NCBI GenBank assembly: GCA_947579665.1
Contig: OX388345.1
Location: forward strand, 30,037,849-30,101,848
Length of the DNA stretch: 64,000 bases
From: Sympetrum striolatum
Taxonomy: Eukaryota; Arthropoda; Insecta; Odonata; Libellulidae
Direction of reading: 5' to 3'
A program made the position numbers and the translations under genes. How positions within the stretch are numbered: position 1 is the first letter of the stretch; the number at the start of each line of letters is the position of its first letter. Below, piece after piece: positions 1 to 12,499 of the stretch. The notes under the pieces are model-generated. The model was not told the origin of the DNA. It saw only the letters and a list, made by a program, of their open reading frames with translations, and ran no database searches.

Positions 1-247
1 AGGTAGGAGTTAGTTGGATTAGGTTGGCGTTAGGTCGAGATTTTGAAAATTCGTGTTAGTGTTTTTTGTTCACTTTCGTTGCTTAGGTCTCTAATTTCCC
101 CTACTACTAACTCTTCCTTTCCATGGTCTATTCCCTGTCCTGTAACGAAGCCTCCCCGGTGGGGTGAAGAAATAGCTTCCTATACCCTACTCTTAATTTT
201 GTTTGTTTTGGTCTTGATCTTAACTACTAGGAATATTCATTGCGTGA

Positions 248-802
248 AGTGCTGCCTTTGACTTATCCTATGACGCCTTTACGCTGTATCGAGATACTCA
301 ACAAATTTCGGAAACTGAATCGGATGGAGCCATTGGAGATTTCCAATCTCCAAGTCAAAAATGTACCAACTCGAACGTTTCCCAAACGGAAATGAATGAG
401 GAAGGGGGCGAACTGATGATGTCAAGGTCGGAAGAATTAACCGGTATATCCACCGATTTGAACCAGTTGATTCGTTTTCTTACTGAGGAAAGGCAACGAG
501 AGAAAGACGAAAGAGAAAGAAAGAGAGAGGAGAGAGACGAAAGAGAGGAACAATTTAAAAACAGGTTGTTAGATAATTTGACTGCATATCGAACACGAAT
601 TCGTGATTTAGAGAAGGGAGCGCGCCAGTTGGGACGCGAAGTCCAAGAAATTAAACCGAAGTGCGACGAGTTGTCAGTAAGGTTGGAACAGCGACTTTCA
701 GAAACCACCCTTTCCCAAATGACGCAACCGGCCGCGAGTAAAGTCGTACTTGATGATGTAAGAAAACCCGTATTTAGGGACGAGTCCGTCCATAACCCAT
801 AG
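248..802 (+). CDS. Gag-like coiled-coil reading frame, probable decayed retroelement
   Basis: The frame is open from just after a TGA at 245-247 to a TAG at 800-802; the first ATG is at 392. From about residue 70 of the open frame the protein is a highly charged coiled coil (EERQREKDERERKREERDER), followed by a second helical stretch (RDLEKGARQLGREVQEIKPK) and a Ser/Thr-rich tail. There is no zinc knuckle, protease or reverse transcriptase after the stop. Such coiled-coil N-terminal proteins are common in arthropod LTR retroelements, which is my preferred reading. A host exon cannot be excluded, because acidic, polar sequence precedes the ATG in the same frame (for example QISETESDGAIGD). The opposite-strand frame over the same bases is a shadow. 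No family could be named. Confidence 0.35.
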   Translation, partial: SAAFDLSYDAFTLYRDTQQISETESDGAIGDFQSPSQKCTNSNVSQTEMNEEGGELMMSRSEELTGISTDLNQLIRFLTEERQREKDERERKREERDEREEQFKNRLLDNLTAYRTRIRDLEKGARQLGREVQEIKPKCDELSVRLEQRLSETTLSQMTQPAASKVVLDDVRKPVFRDESVHNP

Positions 803-859
803 CGGTTCGTCATGGACGCTGAAAATTACTAAAGTGAACTGTGAAAGTGTTATTTTTTA

Positions 860-2270
860 AACATTTTTCGTATCAGACTAAATTTGGGGCATATAAACTT
901 GCATTGAAAACTTGAAATCCTTAGTGTAAGTCTTACTGTATGGACGTGCGTTTGAATCATCGCATATGGTAGGCAAACTTCGTACTTTCAACGAAGGAGA
1001 ATTTTGTTTTATCTTTAAGAAACTTTTTGAGGATTAACAAAAGGATGGACCACCACAAGCAGAGACCATCCTTGTTTCCCATCCATCCAGAGATGACCCT
1101 TATTGTTGATTGTCCCCCAGCCCAGGGTTGCCCCCACCAACGGCACTTCCGTTCCCATTACACGTCCGGCTCCTCGTGTTTTTTTATTGTTGCTGAAGCA
1201 GCGAATCAGTTGCGCCTATCCCAACTACAAAGGGGACTTTTTATTCCATCTTACGCATGGAAATAAGAGGGTGATGCGTAACTTCTCCGAGCGATATTTA
1301 TGCTGAGATCCCGGGTCTTCGCATTACGACGCCGATTCCGGACGCGTCGCTATGCGAAACCTCCCTACTTGGATTCCCGAAGTAAACGGTGTAATCCTAA
1401 AGAGTCCTGACTATTCCCGTTGCGTGGATGCCTCGCATTTATTCATTCCGTTACGAATACGTGTTGATTTTGCTCACATCTTCATCTTCTCATGTACGAC
1501 ATGCCGTTTTTCCGAGATGCATTCCTATACATGACATTCGTTCCGAAGGCGTCGCGTATACGTTTCTTTTGCGGATAATCGTCGCTGCGATGGGAAAGAT
1601 GTGGATTTCTTTTGTGTAATTCCCATGTTAAAGGAATTTCCTTACAAAGGGGACAAGAGTGTGCACGCGACTGGCGAATAGCCCAGTATCTAATAGAACG
1701 ACTCGCTTATCGTACTTCTTGTTTGCTAAAGTTTTCTTTGTAATTAAACTATTTATTGTTGTTCTTGCCTGTATATCAAACATTAATCTCGATGGCTAGT
1801 AGGATCTTAATGCCAATAAGAAAAGAGTGCGATCTCCGATAAGCATCGTCAAAATGTTACAGGAATAATCGCAGAAACAGATAATACTTTTGGTCGTTTC
1901 TTTCCAGGTTGTTAGAGGTTGATACGGTAGATTACGGCTTGATAGGGTCATTACACTCCGCGCCATACGCAACTAGTATCCATCATCATATATTTAAATC
2001 CCTATTTCCTCCCTTTCAAGGTAAACTTGGCAAGATGAGGAGCACTTGATTTCCTCGTCGAAAATACAGTGAGTGGAAAAAGTCCCATGAGTAAGAAACT
2101 GAAAAACTATGACTCTACGAGAAGCACTTTTCACAGCATTCAGTACTAGTCATCTTATTTACAGCAACTTTCATATTACGGTCATGAACAAAACTGAGAC
2201 GAAATCAAATGAGGAATACATTTCTCTATATCTTGCACAAAAAGACAATATTCCATCAGCCAATATAAGA
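860..2270. other. No supported gene; possible LTR-like debris
   Basis: The short reading frames here overlap one another in several phases and look like chance. CpG is frequent between 1270 and 1620. A purine run (AAAGGGGACAAGAG, about 1646) is followed by TGTGCACGCG, which resembles a polypurine tract and LTR start. No matching second LTR was found, so this is not called as an element. Confidence 0.3.
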
Positions 2271-2274
2271 CGTA

Positions 2275-2749
2275 CAGTAAAATCCCGTTTATCCGAAAGG
2301 ATCGGGACGGGGGCCGGTATAACGAAAATTTCGGATAAACCGAAGTCCCGTCTGAAACACCCCGAATTGCGTCAATACCGCGAAATATGATCGTAAAACG
2401 AGCGTACGTAGAATGCTATTGATGTGGTTGTGAATAAGTCTGCATGTTTTTGACTGAAATATTTGTGTTGACTAGTTAAAAAGGTGCCAAAGTATGATTG
2501 AGAACTCAAATTTTTTAAATGCTGAATAACAAAGCTCGTTTATTTTTCGTTCTTATAGAAAAACAGCGCCAGTGTGAGCCACGTAATTTAGGTGGTTGAT
2601 AGAGTGTGTACATTTATGAAAAGGTGTCACGAGCAAATAAGTAATGGGTCGCGATATTATTTGGTGGGTAAGGTAGGTGCATTCGGAAAAGTTTGTTCGG
2701 ATAAAACGGATTTCGGATAAACGCGATTCGGATAAACGGGAGTTTACTG
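2275..2749. mobile_element. Tigger/pogo-like MITE with TA target site
   Basis: Terminal inverted repeats are visible. The left end reads CAGTAAAATCCCGTTTATCC and the right end, read inward, CAGTAAACTCCCGTTTATCC (one mismatch). Both ends abut TA (2273-2274 and 2750-2751), the target-site duplication of Tc1/mariner-pogo elements. Inside, GGATAAAC and CGGATAAA motifs recur near both ends as subterminal repeats. The element is 475 bp and encodes no transposase, so it is non-autonomous. The ends resemble the Tigger/pogo terminal consensus as I know it. Confidence 0.85.
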
Positions 2750-3746
2750 TATATTAAAAAGGAAGAAATTTCCGGAAATAGGATAAAATTAAGAATGAAA
2801 AAGAACTGAATAAATATCTCGATTCATAATACTCTGCTCATGATTGATTGCAATTTACAGTGCATTGGGTACATCATCTTCACATTCTAATCTCCCCACT
2901 GACCCCACATATGGAATTTTCGGTGTTTGGCCCAGCGTCAAAGCAATCTCTCGTCATGTTGCTTCAATAAAAAAAGTTTGATAACGTAAATATTTCGAGC
3001 ATAATTTATCAAATATCTCTCATTGTTTTGCGTTAATTAATCCATAAGTATATGAGCAAAGGTTTGTCGAATAAGAATGAATATTTTCTGCAACATGATA
3101 GGTTAGTAATTTTAGGATGGCACAGCATATTGTATGGAGCATAATGTATCAACACTAGTTTTGTTATCATATTCCAGAACTGGTTCAAATTTTATGTTTT
3201 ATCTTTTATACGAATTTTTCAGATTCTAGTATAGAAACTTTCTTTCGTGAAGATCAGCTGTTTTCTGGCAGAAAGATGTAATTAATTCTTAACCAACTCT
3301 GTCAAATACACTAACTAGGTTTAACCGTCGACCCTATTTTTTTTTCACCCAAAAAAAGGAGGGCGACGCTATTTCACCTAGGGCTAGTCTTAATTTGTAG
3401 CTAGCACCATTTCAATTTGTTTGCAGCCAACTTTAAGGTCGTAAATTCTAAAGGCCTCTAAATCCATTAGCTTGGCGATTTCGGTCTTTAGTCTCCACTT
3501 TATTTAAAACCGCTTGTACTGATTCCTTGTCTGTAATTGCAACGATATCCCTTTGACTATTCTCTTACTTGTAAAGGCCATTGCGTTACCTATATGAAGA
3601 AGACAACACAATCTTGCGTTTTAATGCTAGGCATAGCCCTGGGTTCACTTGCCTCCTCTCCTAAAGATAAAGGCCTTGGTTTCCTACTATATCTTGTGTC
3701 TGTCTGAGGAAGCACCTTGCGAGACCCACTTTTCCCTCCACTAGGG

Positions 3747-3963
3747 TTACCTGCCCCGGTCTATTCGACGCCTCGCAGTCCCTATCTTATCACCCAAGTG
3801 ATATCTAACCTCCTTGAGTGCCATCAGACCTTTCTTCAGTGGCCTAAAATAGCTCCGCGTCTTTGCATCCTCTTTCAACTCACACATTGAATTTAAAAAG
3901 CCCGTATTCCTCCACTCCTAATCTACATTCCACCTGATCGGGCGACAGCTCATCGCGCGACAT
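3747..3963 (-). pseudogene. Degraded minus-strand coding fragment, likely transposon-derived
   Basis: A minus-strand ATG at 3963 opens 27 codons beginning MSRDELSPDQVECRLGVEEY and ends at TGA 3880-3882. A second frame overlaps it from 3887 and continues for 46 codons of basic, helical protein (RPLKKGLMALKEVRYHLGDK) to about 3747. The two read as one protein broken by a frameshift. Downstream on the same strand (to about 3300) only short broken frames remain. It resembles retroelement Gag-type polypeptides in style, but no family is recognised. The DNA encoding the first residues is nearly the same as a stretch inside the LTR at 4767-4788 on the other strand. Confidence 0.25.
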
Positions 3964-3969
3964 CTTTAT

Positions 3970-4745
3970 TATTTATTTACCAAGAGAGAACATTAAACTT
4001 CCATCGGGCAAAGACAATCGGAACGGAACCCAAAATTACAAATTAATTGGAAAAAAGAAACATAAGTTGAGCGAACAAAGCAGCTCTATAAGAAACATAT
4101 TTCCACTAAACTATTATAAACCATCTCCATATTACAATAAAAAATCACCAATCTAACAGTACATTTCTCAACAAAAGATATTTAAGAACCCTTCCAATGC
4201 TTCTTGCACTGAAAAAATAATTTACATCACTCTGGGTACAATATTTATTGAGCAATTTAGGGATAATATATTTCAGCTGTCTCTCACTTACCCCAGGAAC
4301 AACATTACAGGCTCCACGAGTATTGTAGCTACTGTTTATCCCTACTCGATATTTTTCTGCAGTGCATTATTTACGTCATAAAATTAAATAAAGCAGATAT
4401 TTAGGTGATAATGCATTATGTTTAGTACATAAGTTTAGATTATCAGTCAGTTCAGTTTCACCAAGTTATTAACTCGTGGGTCAAATACTTAGGAGAGAGG
4501 GATTGGCGAAGACTGTAATTGAATTCAGGGGAAGAGCAGAGGGGAGGCCAAAGACAAAAGTTTGACATAAGAGGTGAGGTTAACTGTAAAGAAATGAAGG
4601 AGATGGCGATTAATAGGGATTTTGGAGTGCGCATGAATCTACCAAAAGGTAGAGCACTCATTTAAGACTTATTAACTAGTTTAATCAGTAATCGGTAAAA
4701 AGACTACCACTCAATAGTTTTAACTTTCAGAATTTAATATTATTT
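3970..4745. other. No supported gene
   Basis: AT-rich sequence between the degraded coding fragment and the LTR. The 67-codon minus-strand frame at 4458-4661 has no recognisable domain and is treated as chance. Confidence 0.4.
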
Positions 4746-4750
4746 CTGTT

Positions 4751-5496
4751 GTTGTAGCGGTCTGTCGTTCGCGCGATAAGCTGTCGTCCGGCTAATCGTC
4801 GCACTCTGAGTAGCGGGGTCAAGATGCTATGCTCTCTCCTCACCTATGCGCTGCCCGTAAGAAACGATTGTTATGGAATTTAGGTAGAGAAAAGGACGTA
4901 AGAACGACTGAAAATGATTTTCTCCGTAAATTTCACAAATGAAAGAGGGTAAAACTCTAGTTCGGGTTGAGATTACTCCATTTCTAGATGTCGTTGTTTA
5001 TATACGGGTTTCTACTGCAGCATTTTCAGTTAGATTCGAAATTGGCGGGAAATGGACATAGAGGACTCCTCCGGGTCCAAAACCCTGAACCACTCCTTCT
5101 GTGAATAGTACTCCCTCCCTTTGTGTGCTGAATTCGTCCCCCAATTATCTTGTTTTTTTTTGTGTGTTAATGTGTGTTATGTGGGCTACAGTGTTTGTTT
5201 TCTTGGGTAAGTTGTGTTGCTTTTGGGGGTATGGTTTTTATTAGTTTTTGAGGTTAATTTGTCTTGTAGAAATTGGATGAATAGATTCCTGTCGATGTAA
5301 TAAGAAACATTTTGGTTTTAATTTCCTTCGGAGCGACCCTGAGATCGTTTCATCTAATATTTATTTCGCGATGAGTTTAATTAATTCGTTTCTTTAAAAA
5401 TTGGAGCCCAAAATTTTGCCTTTTGCATTTTTTAATTATTATTAATTGACGCCCCGGGGTCCTGTTTAGAATTTAAAAAATTAGTTTTGCTACAAC
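4751..5496 (+). mobile_element. LTR of a retrotransposon (5' LTR orientation)
   Basis: The segment begins GTTGTAGC and ends GCTACAAC, an 8-bp perfect terminal inverted repeat. It is followed directly by a primer-binding site, which fixes both boundary and orientation. A TATATA-type box lies at about 4998 (GTTTATATACGGG). The 746-bp length is normal for Ty3/gypsy or BEL-type LTRs. No second LTR copy occurs in the window and no gag-pol frame follows, so this is a truncated element. The ends are not the canonical TG...CA, so the exact edges could be off by one or two bases. Confidence 0.65.
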
Positions 5497-5516
5497 TTGG
5501 CGCCCAACGTGCGGCT
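5497..5516 (+). other. tRNA primer-binding site of the LTR element
   Basis: TTGGCGCCCAACGTGCGGC directly follows the LTR. TGG is the expected complement of a tRNA 3' CCA end, and TGGCGCCCAACGT has the form of the priming site of many arthropod LTR retrotransposons. The primer tRNA was not identified. Confidence 0.65.
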
Positions 5517-7370
5517 ATATTTTATATAAATAGTCGTTACAATATGGAATTAATCGAGAAAAATAGAGATGAACATAAATGTAAATGCTTTAATTTATGT
5601 AATCAAGCGGATTGAATATAGTTGTTTAGTATTACTTAGGTAATTTTAAACGTGACGATGTGAAAACGATAAAGTGATATTTTAGCCTGGAAAGTATTAC
5701 TGGGAAATGTGGTTTTCGTGTTTATATTTTGATGGGGGGAGATATGTTTGAAACTGTCTATGTTTAACTGTGTTTTAATATTGGAATGTTCGTTTGATTT
5801 ACGTTGTTCTCAGACAACGGTTGGGTCTGCCACCTGAAGAAATTCTACTTGGAGCGTATATAATAATAAATAAAGTAACCGAATACCTGAACAGGAAAAA
5901 ACGAAATATTCAGAAGAAATGATAATGAATGATACGAGGGATAATACATGTGGTTTCGCCGTAATCTTTCCTACAGAAACTGGGTATATGTTCAGTTGTG
6001 GTTAAGATTAATCCGTTTATAGATTTCGTTTTTTACTGTTCAGGTTTCCGGATAATTTCTAGTTTGACTTGAAAGTTCAAGTAACGTTAACCTAGAGATG
6101 AAAACTAAAAGCTAATTTATTTCTAATGACAGAACAAATCTTTGGAAGGAATGGCTCTGAATTCTAACTAAAAACCAAATAGACTTGATGAAGCCGGGAG
6201 CCGATTTATTCATACGAAATTGAGCAGGACTTGACCTAAAAAATAAGCAATAGATCTGAAAAGAGCAAAATACATAGCAAATGCTGACTGAACCGGGGTG
6301 AAAACCGAGGGGTATAATACTACGAGTAGATTTCCTTTAATCTTGGGCAACAGTTTAAGACTTTTGGCAGTGAACTCAATACAGCAGTCCCAGTAGCACA
6401 TCTCTCACGCTGGGCATTCCACGAGCGAAATAATTTACAAGGGTTGAACAAGTTTTCCTTCATCACAGCATTAACACCAGATTATTCCTCTTTTTCGACT
6501 ATTTAACAGCAGAATAATTTCAAATTACTAAAACAAAAGATTTCGCATTGGATATTAGCATTGCTAAGTCAACAGACAATTTTCCCGTTTGAATGAGTTG
6601 CGCCAATTATTAGATACTTACTTTCCGGAAAAGCAGAGGATACAAATTCAAGGTGCCTAGAGATATATAGAGATTGAGTCTCCCATTGACTATATCACTG
6701 AGCACCTTGAAGGATATATTTGCACCCGTCTAAATTTGAAATCAGGGTCATTTTTGAAAAACTCTCTTAAAGATTCAATAGATAATGCTTTCATTTGTTA
6801 GATTCCTAAATTTTAATTCTCTGTTATTCCGAGAAGTTTTTTTTTATCTCGAAATTCGGTGCAATTTATGAAAGATAAGAATGCACTGCGCAGATTTTTG
6901 GTAAGAAAGAGAACTCAAATTAAAGAAACTAAGAGAAATTTTTCAGGTCTAATATAAACAGTAGAAACAACTGCATTAAGTATCCATTTTTCGATGCCAG
7001 GCCGGTGCAAAAATCTCCGGTTAAAAACATAGATATAGAAGTGCCACTTTGCATGTGGATGAATTTTTATACTTTGTTATAGAAAAAATTAGTTTGTAAC
7101 CATAGTTATATTGGGTTCAATTCTAGGCTACCTCAAATAATCTCCTATAACGAATACATGGGAAATTAAGGACGTATTAAATGGCAGTTAAAGACGTGAT
7201 TCATATTTCAAATTTTGCACTTAGCTAAAAATTCATCTTCTGCAACGTTATTTAGAAGGATCAAGAGGTCCAGGATTGGGGAATTCGGAAATAAATTTTC
7301 CGTTTATTACCGCGAAGATGCATGATTGCTCTCCATGCTTATGACCAATTACTATATTTTTACTTCGACT
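5517..7370. other. No supported gene; decayed sequence after the LTR
   Basis: AT-rich with no long frame. The first part may be the untranslated leader and eroded interior of the LTR element. The 63-codon minus-strand frame at 6210-6401 shows no domain. Confidence 0.4.
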
Positions 7371-7373
7371 TTT

Positions 7374-7390
7374 GCTTGCAGAATGCAAGC
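7374..7390 (+). repeat. Hairpin repeat end, copy 1 (GCTTGCA-GAA-TGCAAGC)
   Basis: A 7-bp perfect inverted repeat with a 3-nt loop, followed by AGCATTTCACTCGTGTATTA. The same hairpin with related downstream sequence occurs at 20327, 20477 and, inverted, at 22771. It probably marks one end of a dispersed repeat family. Confidence 0.6.
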
Positions 7391-7729
7391 AGCATTTCAC
7401 TCGTGTATTAAAGCTGGAGTTGTGGTAAATAGACGTTTTCGATGGCCTTTAGCCTTCGCTTAACAGGTATGAAGAGTTCCTCGTGCTCGATTTAAGAATA
7501 ACGTGAATAGGAACCTTGTGTATATACCAGCAGGAAGGAGTGTGTTATTCTTGTTTCATTGAGGGATAAGAGGCTCAGGCCTAGGTAACGGTTCAAGGCT
7601 ACGACGCTGTTGCAAGATTTGCGTCCGAACCCTTTCCTTAAATTATGTATCCCTAACCTTATATTTCACGCAAAACAAAAATTTAAGATACTTTTGCTGC
7701 GGAATGTACGGCGCTATAGGGATTTTCTT

Positions 7730-8969
7730 GCATATTTAAAAAAGGAGATGCCGAATGCATTCACAGTCCATCATCAACATCTAGTTGCCAAAAATTTAAG
7801 TGCACGCCTACATAATTTATTACAATATGTAATTGAAGCTATCAACGCCATCAAAAGCAAACCATTGAATGACAGATTATTTAAGCAGCTTTGCATTGAA
7901 AACGATGAAGAATTTAACCGTTTCCTGCTTCATACAGAAGTTCGTTGGATGTCAAAGAGTGCCTGTTTAGATAGGTTTTTTAAGCTGTTTAATTCGGTGC
8001 TGTAGTTCTTGAAAGATAAACGTGATGCTTTACGATCCAGTTTAATTCAATCCTAAAGTGACATTGCTTACTTGACCGTCTTGTTTCAAGAATTGAATGA
8101 AAGCAATCTTCTTTCAGAAATAACTAAATTTAATAAAAACAAAATCTGTTATTTCTGCATTTGAGACAAAACTTCGTCTGTACAAACGAAGTTTTGGACG
8201 AGGGGAATTCAGCAAGTTCCCAAATTTATCAGGTGCAGAAAAATAAGATGAAGACATGCTTTCTTATTGTGAGCACTTGGATGCTCTTTATTCAGATTTC
8301 AATCAACGATTAGATGATACTTTGAGAATGAACAAACCTGATTGGATTTTGAATCCTTTTTCAATTGCAAAGAATCTCCAAAGTTATACAAAAACTTATG
8401 GAAGTAACGACAATTGTTGAGTTGAAATTTAAATTCAAAATTGGCTACAAACAATTCTGGCTGCAAAAGGAGATCCCTACGACTTATCCTGAAATATGGG
8501 CTGTAATTTAAAAGTTCTTAATTGCATTTCCTTCACCATATTTAGTGGAACTTGGATTTAGTGAAGTAACCAATTAATTATCAAAAAAAGAAACCGATTG
8601 CAAATAGTCAATCGCGGTGATTTAAGATTACTGCTGACGAAAATAGAGCCGCGGATTACTAAATTTGTAGCAACATACCAGGTTCATCCTTCTCATTAAG
8701 ATGATTTTGAATGTTTTTTAAATTTAAAGGAAACTTTTTTGTATTACCTTTTTATTCAGAGTTCAATAAACAGTTTAATAATTTCAAACTTCAATGTTTA
8801 TAATTTACACCTTTCTTTACTATACTTGACAAAAAAGTAGAAACATTAATACACTTATCTTTCTGTTTAATTTCTATTAAATTAAAAAAGAAAATTAAAT
8901 TCCGGGGGGCGCTGAGTAATATCTTCTCTGGAAAGGGGGCGGTTGGCAAAATAAGTTTGGGAACCACTG
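7730..8969 (+). pseudogene. Decayed hAT transposase (ZBED5/SCAND3-like) with 3' terminal repeat
   Basis: The frame holding LVAKNLSARLHNLL, NDRLFKQLCIENDEEFNRFL and LLHTEVRWMSKSACLDRFFK matches the middle of hAT transposases of the ZBED5/SCAND3/FAM200 type, where HTEVRWLS is a hallmark. The frame stops at 8005. Recognisable pieces then continue through several stops and frameshifts, ending with the C-terminal dimerisation region (IAFPSPYLVELGFSEV and LRLLLTKIEPRI in different frames, about 8515-8665). The 3' terminal repeat GTTTGGGAACCACTG (8955-8969) is the classic hAT end CAGTGGTTCCCAAAC inverted. No 5' terminal repeat or BED finger was found, so the copy is 5'-truncated. It cannot encode an active enzyme. 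Confidence 0.85.
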
Positions 8970-8977
8970 TGTTATAC

Positions 8978-10275
8978 TATCAGATTCGATTCCGTGACGA
9001 AACGAGTTTTATTTCTGAGAAGCGGCCAAAAAAGCTAAGGAATTCTTTTAGAATGAAGACTCCTTAATGCCTTTATACAGTGACCAATATTTTCGGTTAC
9101 AATACACATTGAAAAAGGTTCGTTTGGCAGGGAACTCGAAAAAAAGAAAAAAACAGTCTAACTACAGTGTTTAATGATTAAATAATATGAAAAAGAATTC
9201 ACAGTTTTTAGGAAGTTGACTGAGGACGCATTTACTAATAGTTTGGACAACAACACAAATTATATCACATCTTAGGAAATTAATAATTAAATCACCACGA
9301 AACAATTAAAATAAATTCGTGAATATTAGGAACTAGGTAATACATACTCAATATGAAAATATGGAATTACTTCATAAAGTGGATTAATATCTTTATTCGA
9401 AAGAATAACTGTTGATGACCGAACATACTAATTAAGATCGCGTTTATATTATTCGAAAAAATAATACTGCCAGTTTTTCTCCATCAACACTGACTTGCCA
9501 TTAATACTAATATTATATCCTGAATCATAAATACGTCACCTTTCAACCAGTGTTTGAAAATGGTTAAGTGGCCTCTGATATACGAAAACGGAAGGAAATA
9601 AATGGGGATTTAAAAGATCTAATATTTAATTCACTCAATTCACCAAACAAGTTCTGAATCTATTGAGATAACTCTAAAGGGAAATATATATTGAATTTTG
9701 ATTGATTTAGAATTTTACAGAGTGCTTAAAACTAAATTTTCCTAAGATATTTATTCAACGAAGAAGTTCTCCTGGGCATTAGATTAACTACTGTCTAGTT
9801 TGGAGAAGATGGACTGTTTTACTGCAAATAAATATTACAGAGTAAAATTACTTAAATTAGAAGCTAGAGAAAGAATCGAGAAAAAGGATTGCTAAGGTCT
9901 ACCTTAGGATTTTAGCTGCTCCAATGGAAATCAACACGAAATACTTGTAGTACTTACTAGAGGAGATGAGAGAAGCGCTTCGGAAGACATCCTTCAACTT
10001 TGAAGTAGATAAAAAAACAGCTCACTAGTAAAGAGAAGAAAATAAAATAAATAATTATGCAAATAATGGTACAATGTTAGATATTTAAGACATATTTACG
10101 TTAATTAGAATGTAAAAGTGATTTAATTTTAAGTGAATGGTTAAATATGCATTGAATGAGAGCATAAATGAAGGACTTCAAGTTAATGTTTGGATTAAAT
10201 TCGCTTTCACTAGAAACAATATGTTTAATACAATTAATAAAAGCAAAAAGACGCCACCGGCTACTGATATCGCAT
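8978..10275. other. No supported gene
   Basis: AT-rich sequence without long frames, recognisable repeats or RNA genes. Confidence 0.4.
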
Positions 10276-10279
10276 TAAA

Positions 10280-10610
10280 CAAGAGTTTACGCTACCTTGG
10301 CAGCGAGTGTACACATATAATTAAGGGTGAACGAATTATCCGACTTTTGTTCACATTTAAGTGTAGTTTCCTCCTTGTTGTGAACCGCGCAAATCGCGCT
10401 AAAAGTGCGGATAATGGAAGTGGCATTAAAGGGCTGCGGAATCGCGAGGCGAATGGGATTGCTGTTCCCGTTCGCAGATTGTGGAGGAGACAACGGCAGA
10501 GAATTACGGCGGAGAAAGTCATTTTTAGGAGAAGCCAGAGAAATGGGATTGAACACAATGTCGAAGGAACGTGAGCGGGGAAGTTATGAGTTTATGCTCA
10601 CGTTGTAGCA
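10280..10610. other. CpG- and GC-richer patch with overlapping frames, unexplained
   Basis: Frames of 67-145 codons overlap here in at least four phases on both strands, which reflects higher GC content rather than a gene. None shows a domain, signal peptide or splice context that I can defend. CpG is clearly denser than in the flanks (TCGCGAGGCG, GGCGGAG). It could be a small CpG island, an untranslated exon or an old transposon fragment. Confidence 0.3.
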
Positions 10611-12490
10611 TCTTATTTATACTGCGTCATCATCCAAAGGGTGCCACTGACTTCATTCCCTAAAGAAAGGTCTTCACCGGGACTCGAAAGCGAAACTTTG
10701 CAACGTAAGCGCTATGACCTCTGCATGCCTAAGGAAGGTGGAATATTTAATCTAATTCGGAATAATTAGGAGTAAAATGGTTAATCAGCTTAGATGGAAT
10801 CCGCGATATCGTACACTAATTGTTGCTGCTCAATGAAAAGAAAATTAATTTTATATTTTTACATTGCATCGATACGATCTTAAATTTTTCATGTATTGAA
10901 ACCTAGCTAATTATATCCAATGAAAATGAATTTTCAGTTTTTCCTTCGCTGGCTTTAAATGAATACAGAAAATCACCACTTCTTTGAGGAGAGTAGGAAA
11001 AGCACTCATTAGGAAATTCAGAACGTATTCAACTCGGTTAACTGAAGGTGAGCCAAGTGTTCAGCGAAATTTTACTTTATTTGCTTCATGACTATTGATC
11101 CAGTGTCCAATCAATATGATTTATCTTTTTCTCAGAAAAAACGAATATCAAAGATAGTTGAGGGCAGGCTATTAAAGTTACCTAGTACATCTTTGGGTGT
11201 TCTATGTTACGAAGTACTTCTTACATAAATGCTTTTTTAATTGATATGAGACTATGATTATGACGATTACAAATCACAGGTTTCCTCTAGCACTAGGTAT
11301 GTTTTGCGCATATGTGCATATTTTCCTATGTGGGTTTGTGTGTTTGATAAACACTTATATATTTAATTATACATATGGATCTATTGATTGATACAGATAC
11401 TTCAAATATAAAGACTGTTAAAAAATATTCAATGGTAAAATTAATTGAAGTTAAAAACAGCGTTTATTTGATCATTTCCTTACTCGAAATTTCTCAAATT
11501 TAAATTATACCTTATTAAAAATCGACCTATAATGACGGTTAGCATAGAAAATCCTTCATCCATATTTCTTTTATAAGATTGTGTGAATAAGAAAAGTGAG
11601 AAAAGAGGTAAATACAAATGTGCGGAAGGAAAAGCAGTGCTGAATAAAACAAGATATTCCTTCAAGAGGGAATGGGTAGGCATGGATTTCAGATCAGTTA
11701 ATGGTGCACAGAGAACTAATAGAAGGGACTATGTATGGCATTTTATCGCCGAGAGCTATTCCAGTCGCCCGCCTATCTCTACGAGCGATTTGGCGGCGAT
11801 AGGTCGTGAATAACTTCACAAGGATGAGCACATTCAGAGCTACCACCGACTGCCATTCACACTCAACTATCTCTCTCTCTCTCCATCACCCACGGCTCAA
11901 CCTTCCTTTGAATGCGGTACCGAGTGGAATTGATTTCCACTTAAGATATACACACGTTTCTTATCATCCTAAATATTTCAATTCTCGTACAGTGGATCTT
12001 GATCCCTTCACTCCACTACGGGGATTGAAAACGAAATGCGTTTGTTGATGCCTGAGTTTCTCCGTAAAAATCTAACGCTCTCATAATTTGTTACCGAAAT
12101 CTATTCATTTGGTGATTTGAATAGCGTTTACGGTTTCGGCCTTCACTTGGTGGAAGTTCATTGTGGTTAATCTATTTTGAGGTTGGGTATACATTAAAAT
12201 ATTAGATCCGTTATTTGTTTTATTTTTTTTGTCGTATGAATGTTAATTATCATAGAATATTTTTCCAAAAATATCTCAGGTCAATACAATGATTCTCCTA
12301 AAGTTGATTATACAATTAAAAAGAGCTTGCGAACAATAATTGCATGCATTTCTTAAGGGAATCATTTAACTCATCTGGGATAGTTAAGGCGGTTGATATA
12401 TACTTTAAATGTCGTCTTATAATCAGAGGGGAGTCGAATAAGAAGAATGAACGTTAGCAAGTTCTTAATCTTCTGACTCTCTTCTGTTAA
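10611..12490. other. No supported gene
   Basis: Short frames at 11480-12048 lack domains and overlap in opposite directions. A CT-rich run lies near 11870. No repeat with definable ends was seen. Confidence 0.4.
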
Positions 12491-12499
12491 GCAAACATT

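Noticed and set aside
1640..1760. Polypurine tract and 3' LTR start
   Set aside because: Suggestive only; no paired LTR, no inverted terminal bases and no pol upstream.
10137..10608. Cluster of frames up to 145 codons on both strands
   Set aside because: They overlap in four phases and have no domain or splice context; the higher GC content explains the lack of stops.
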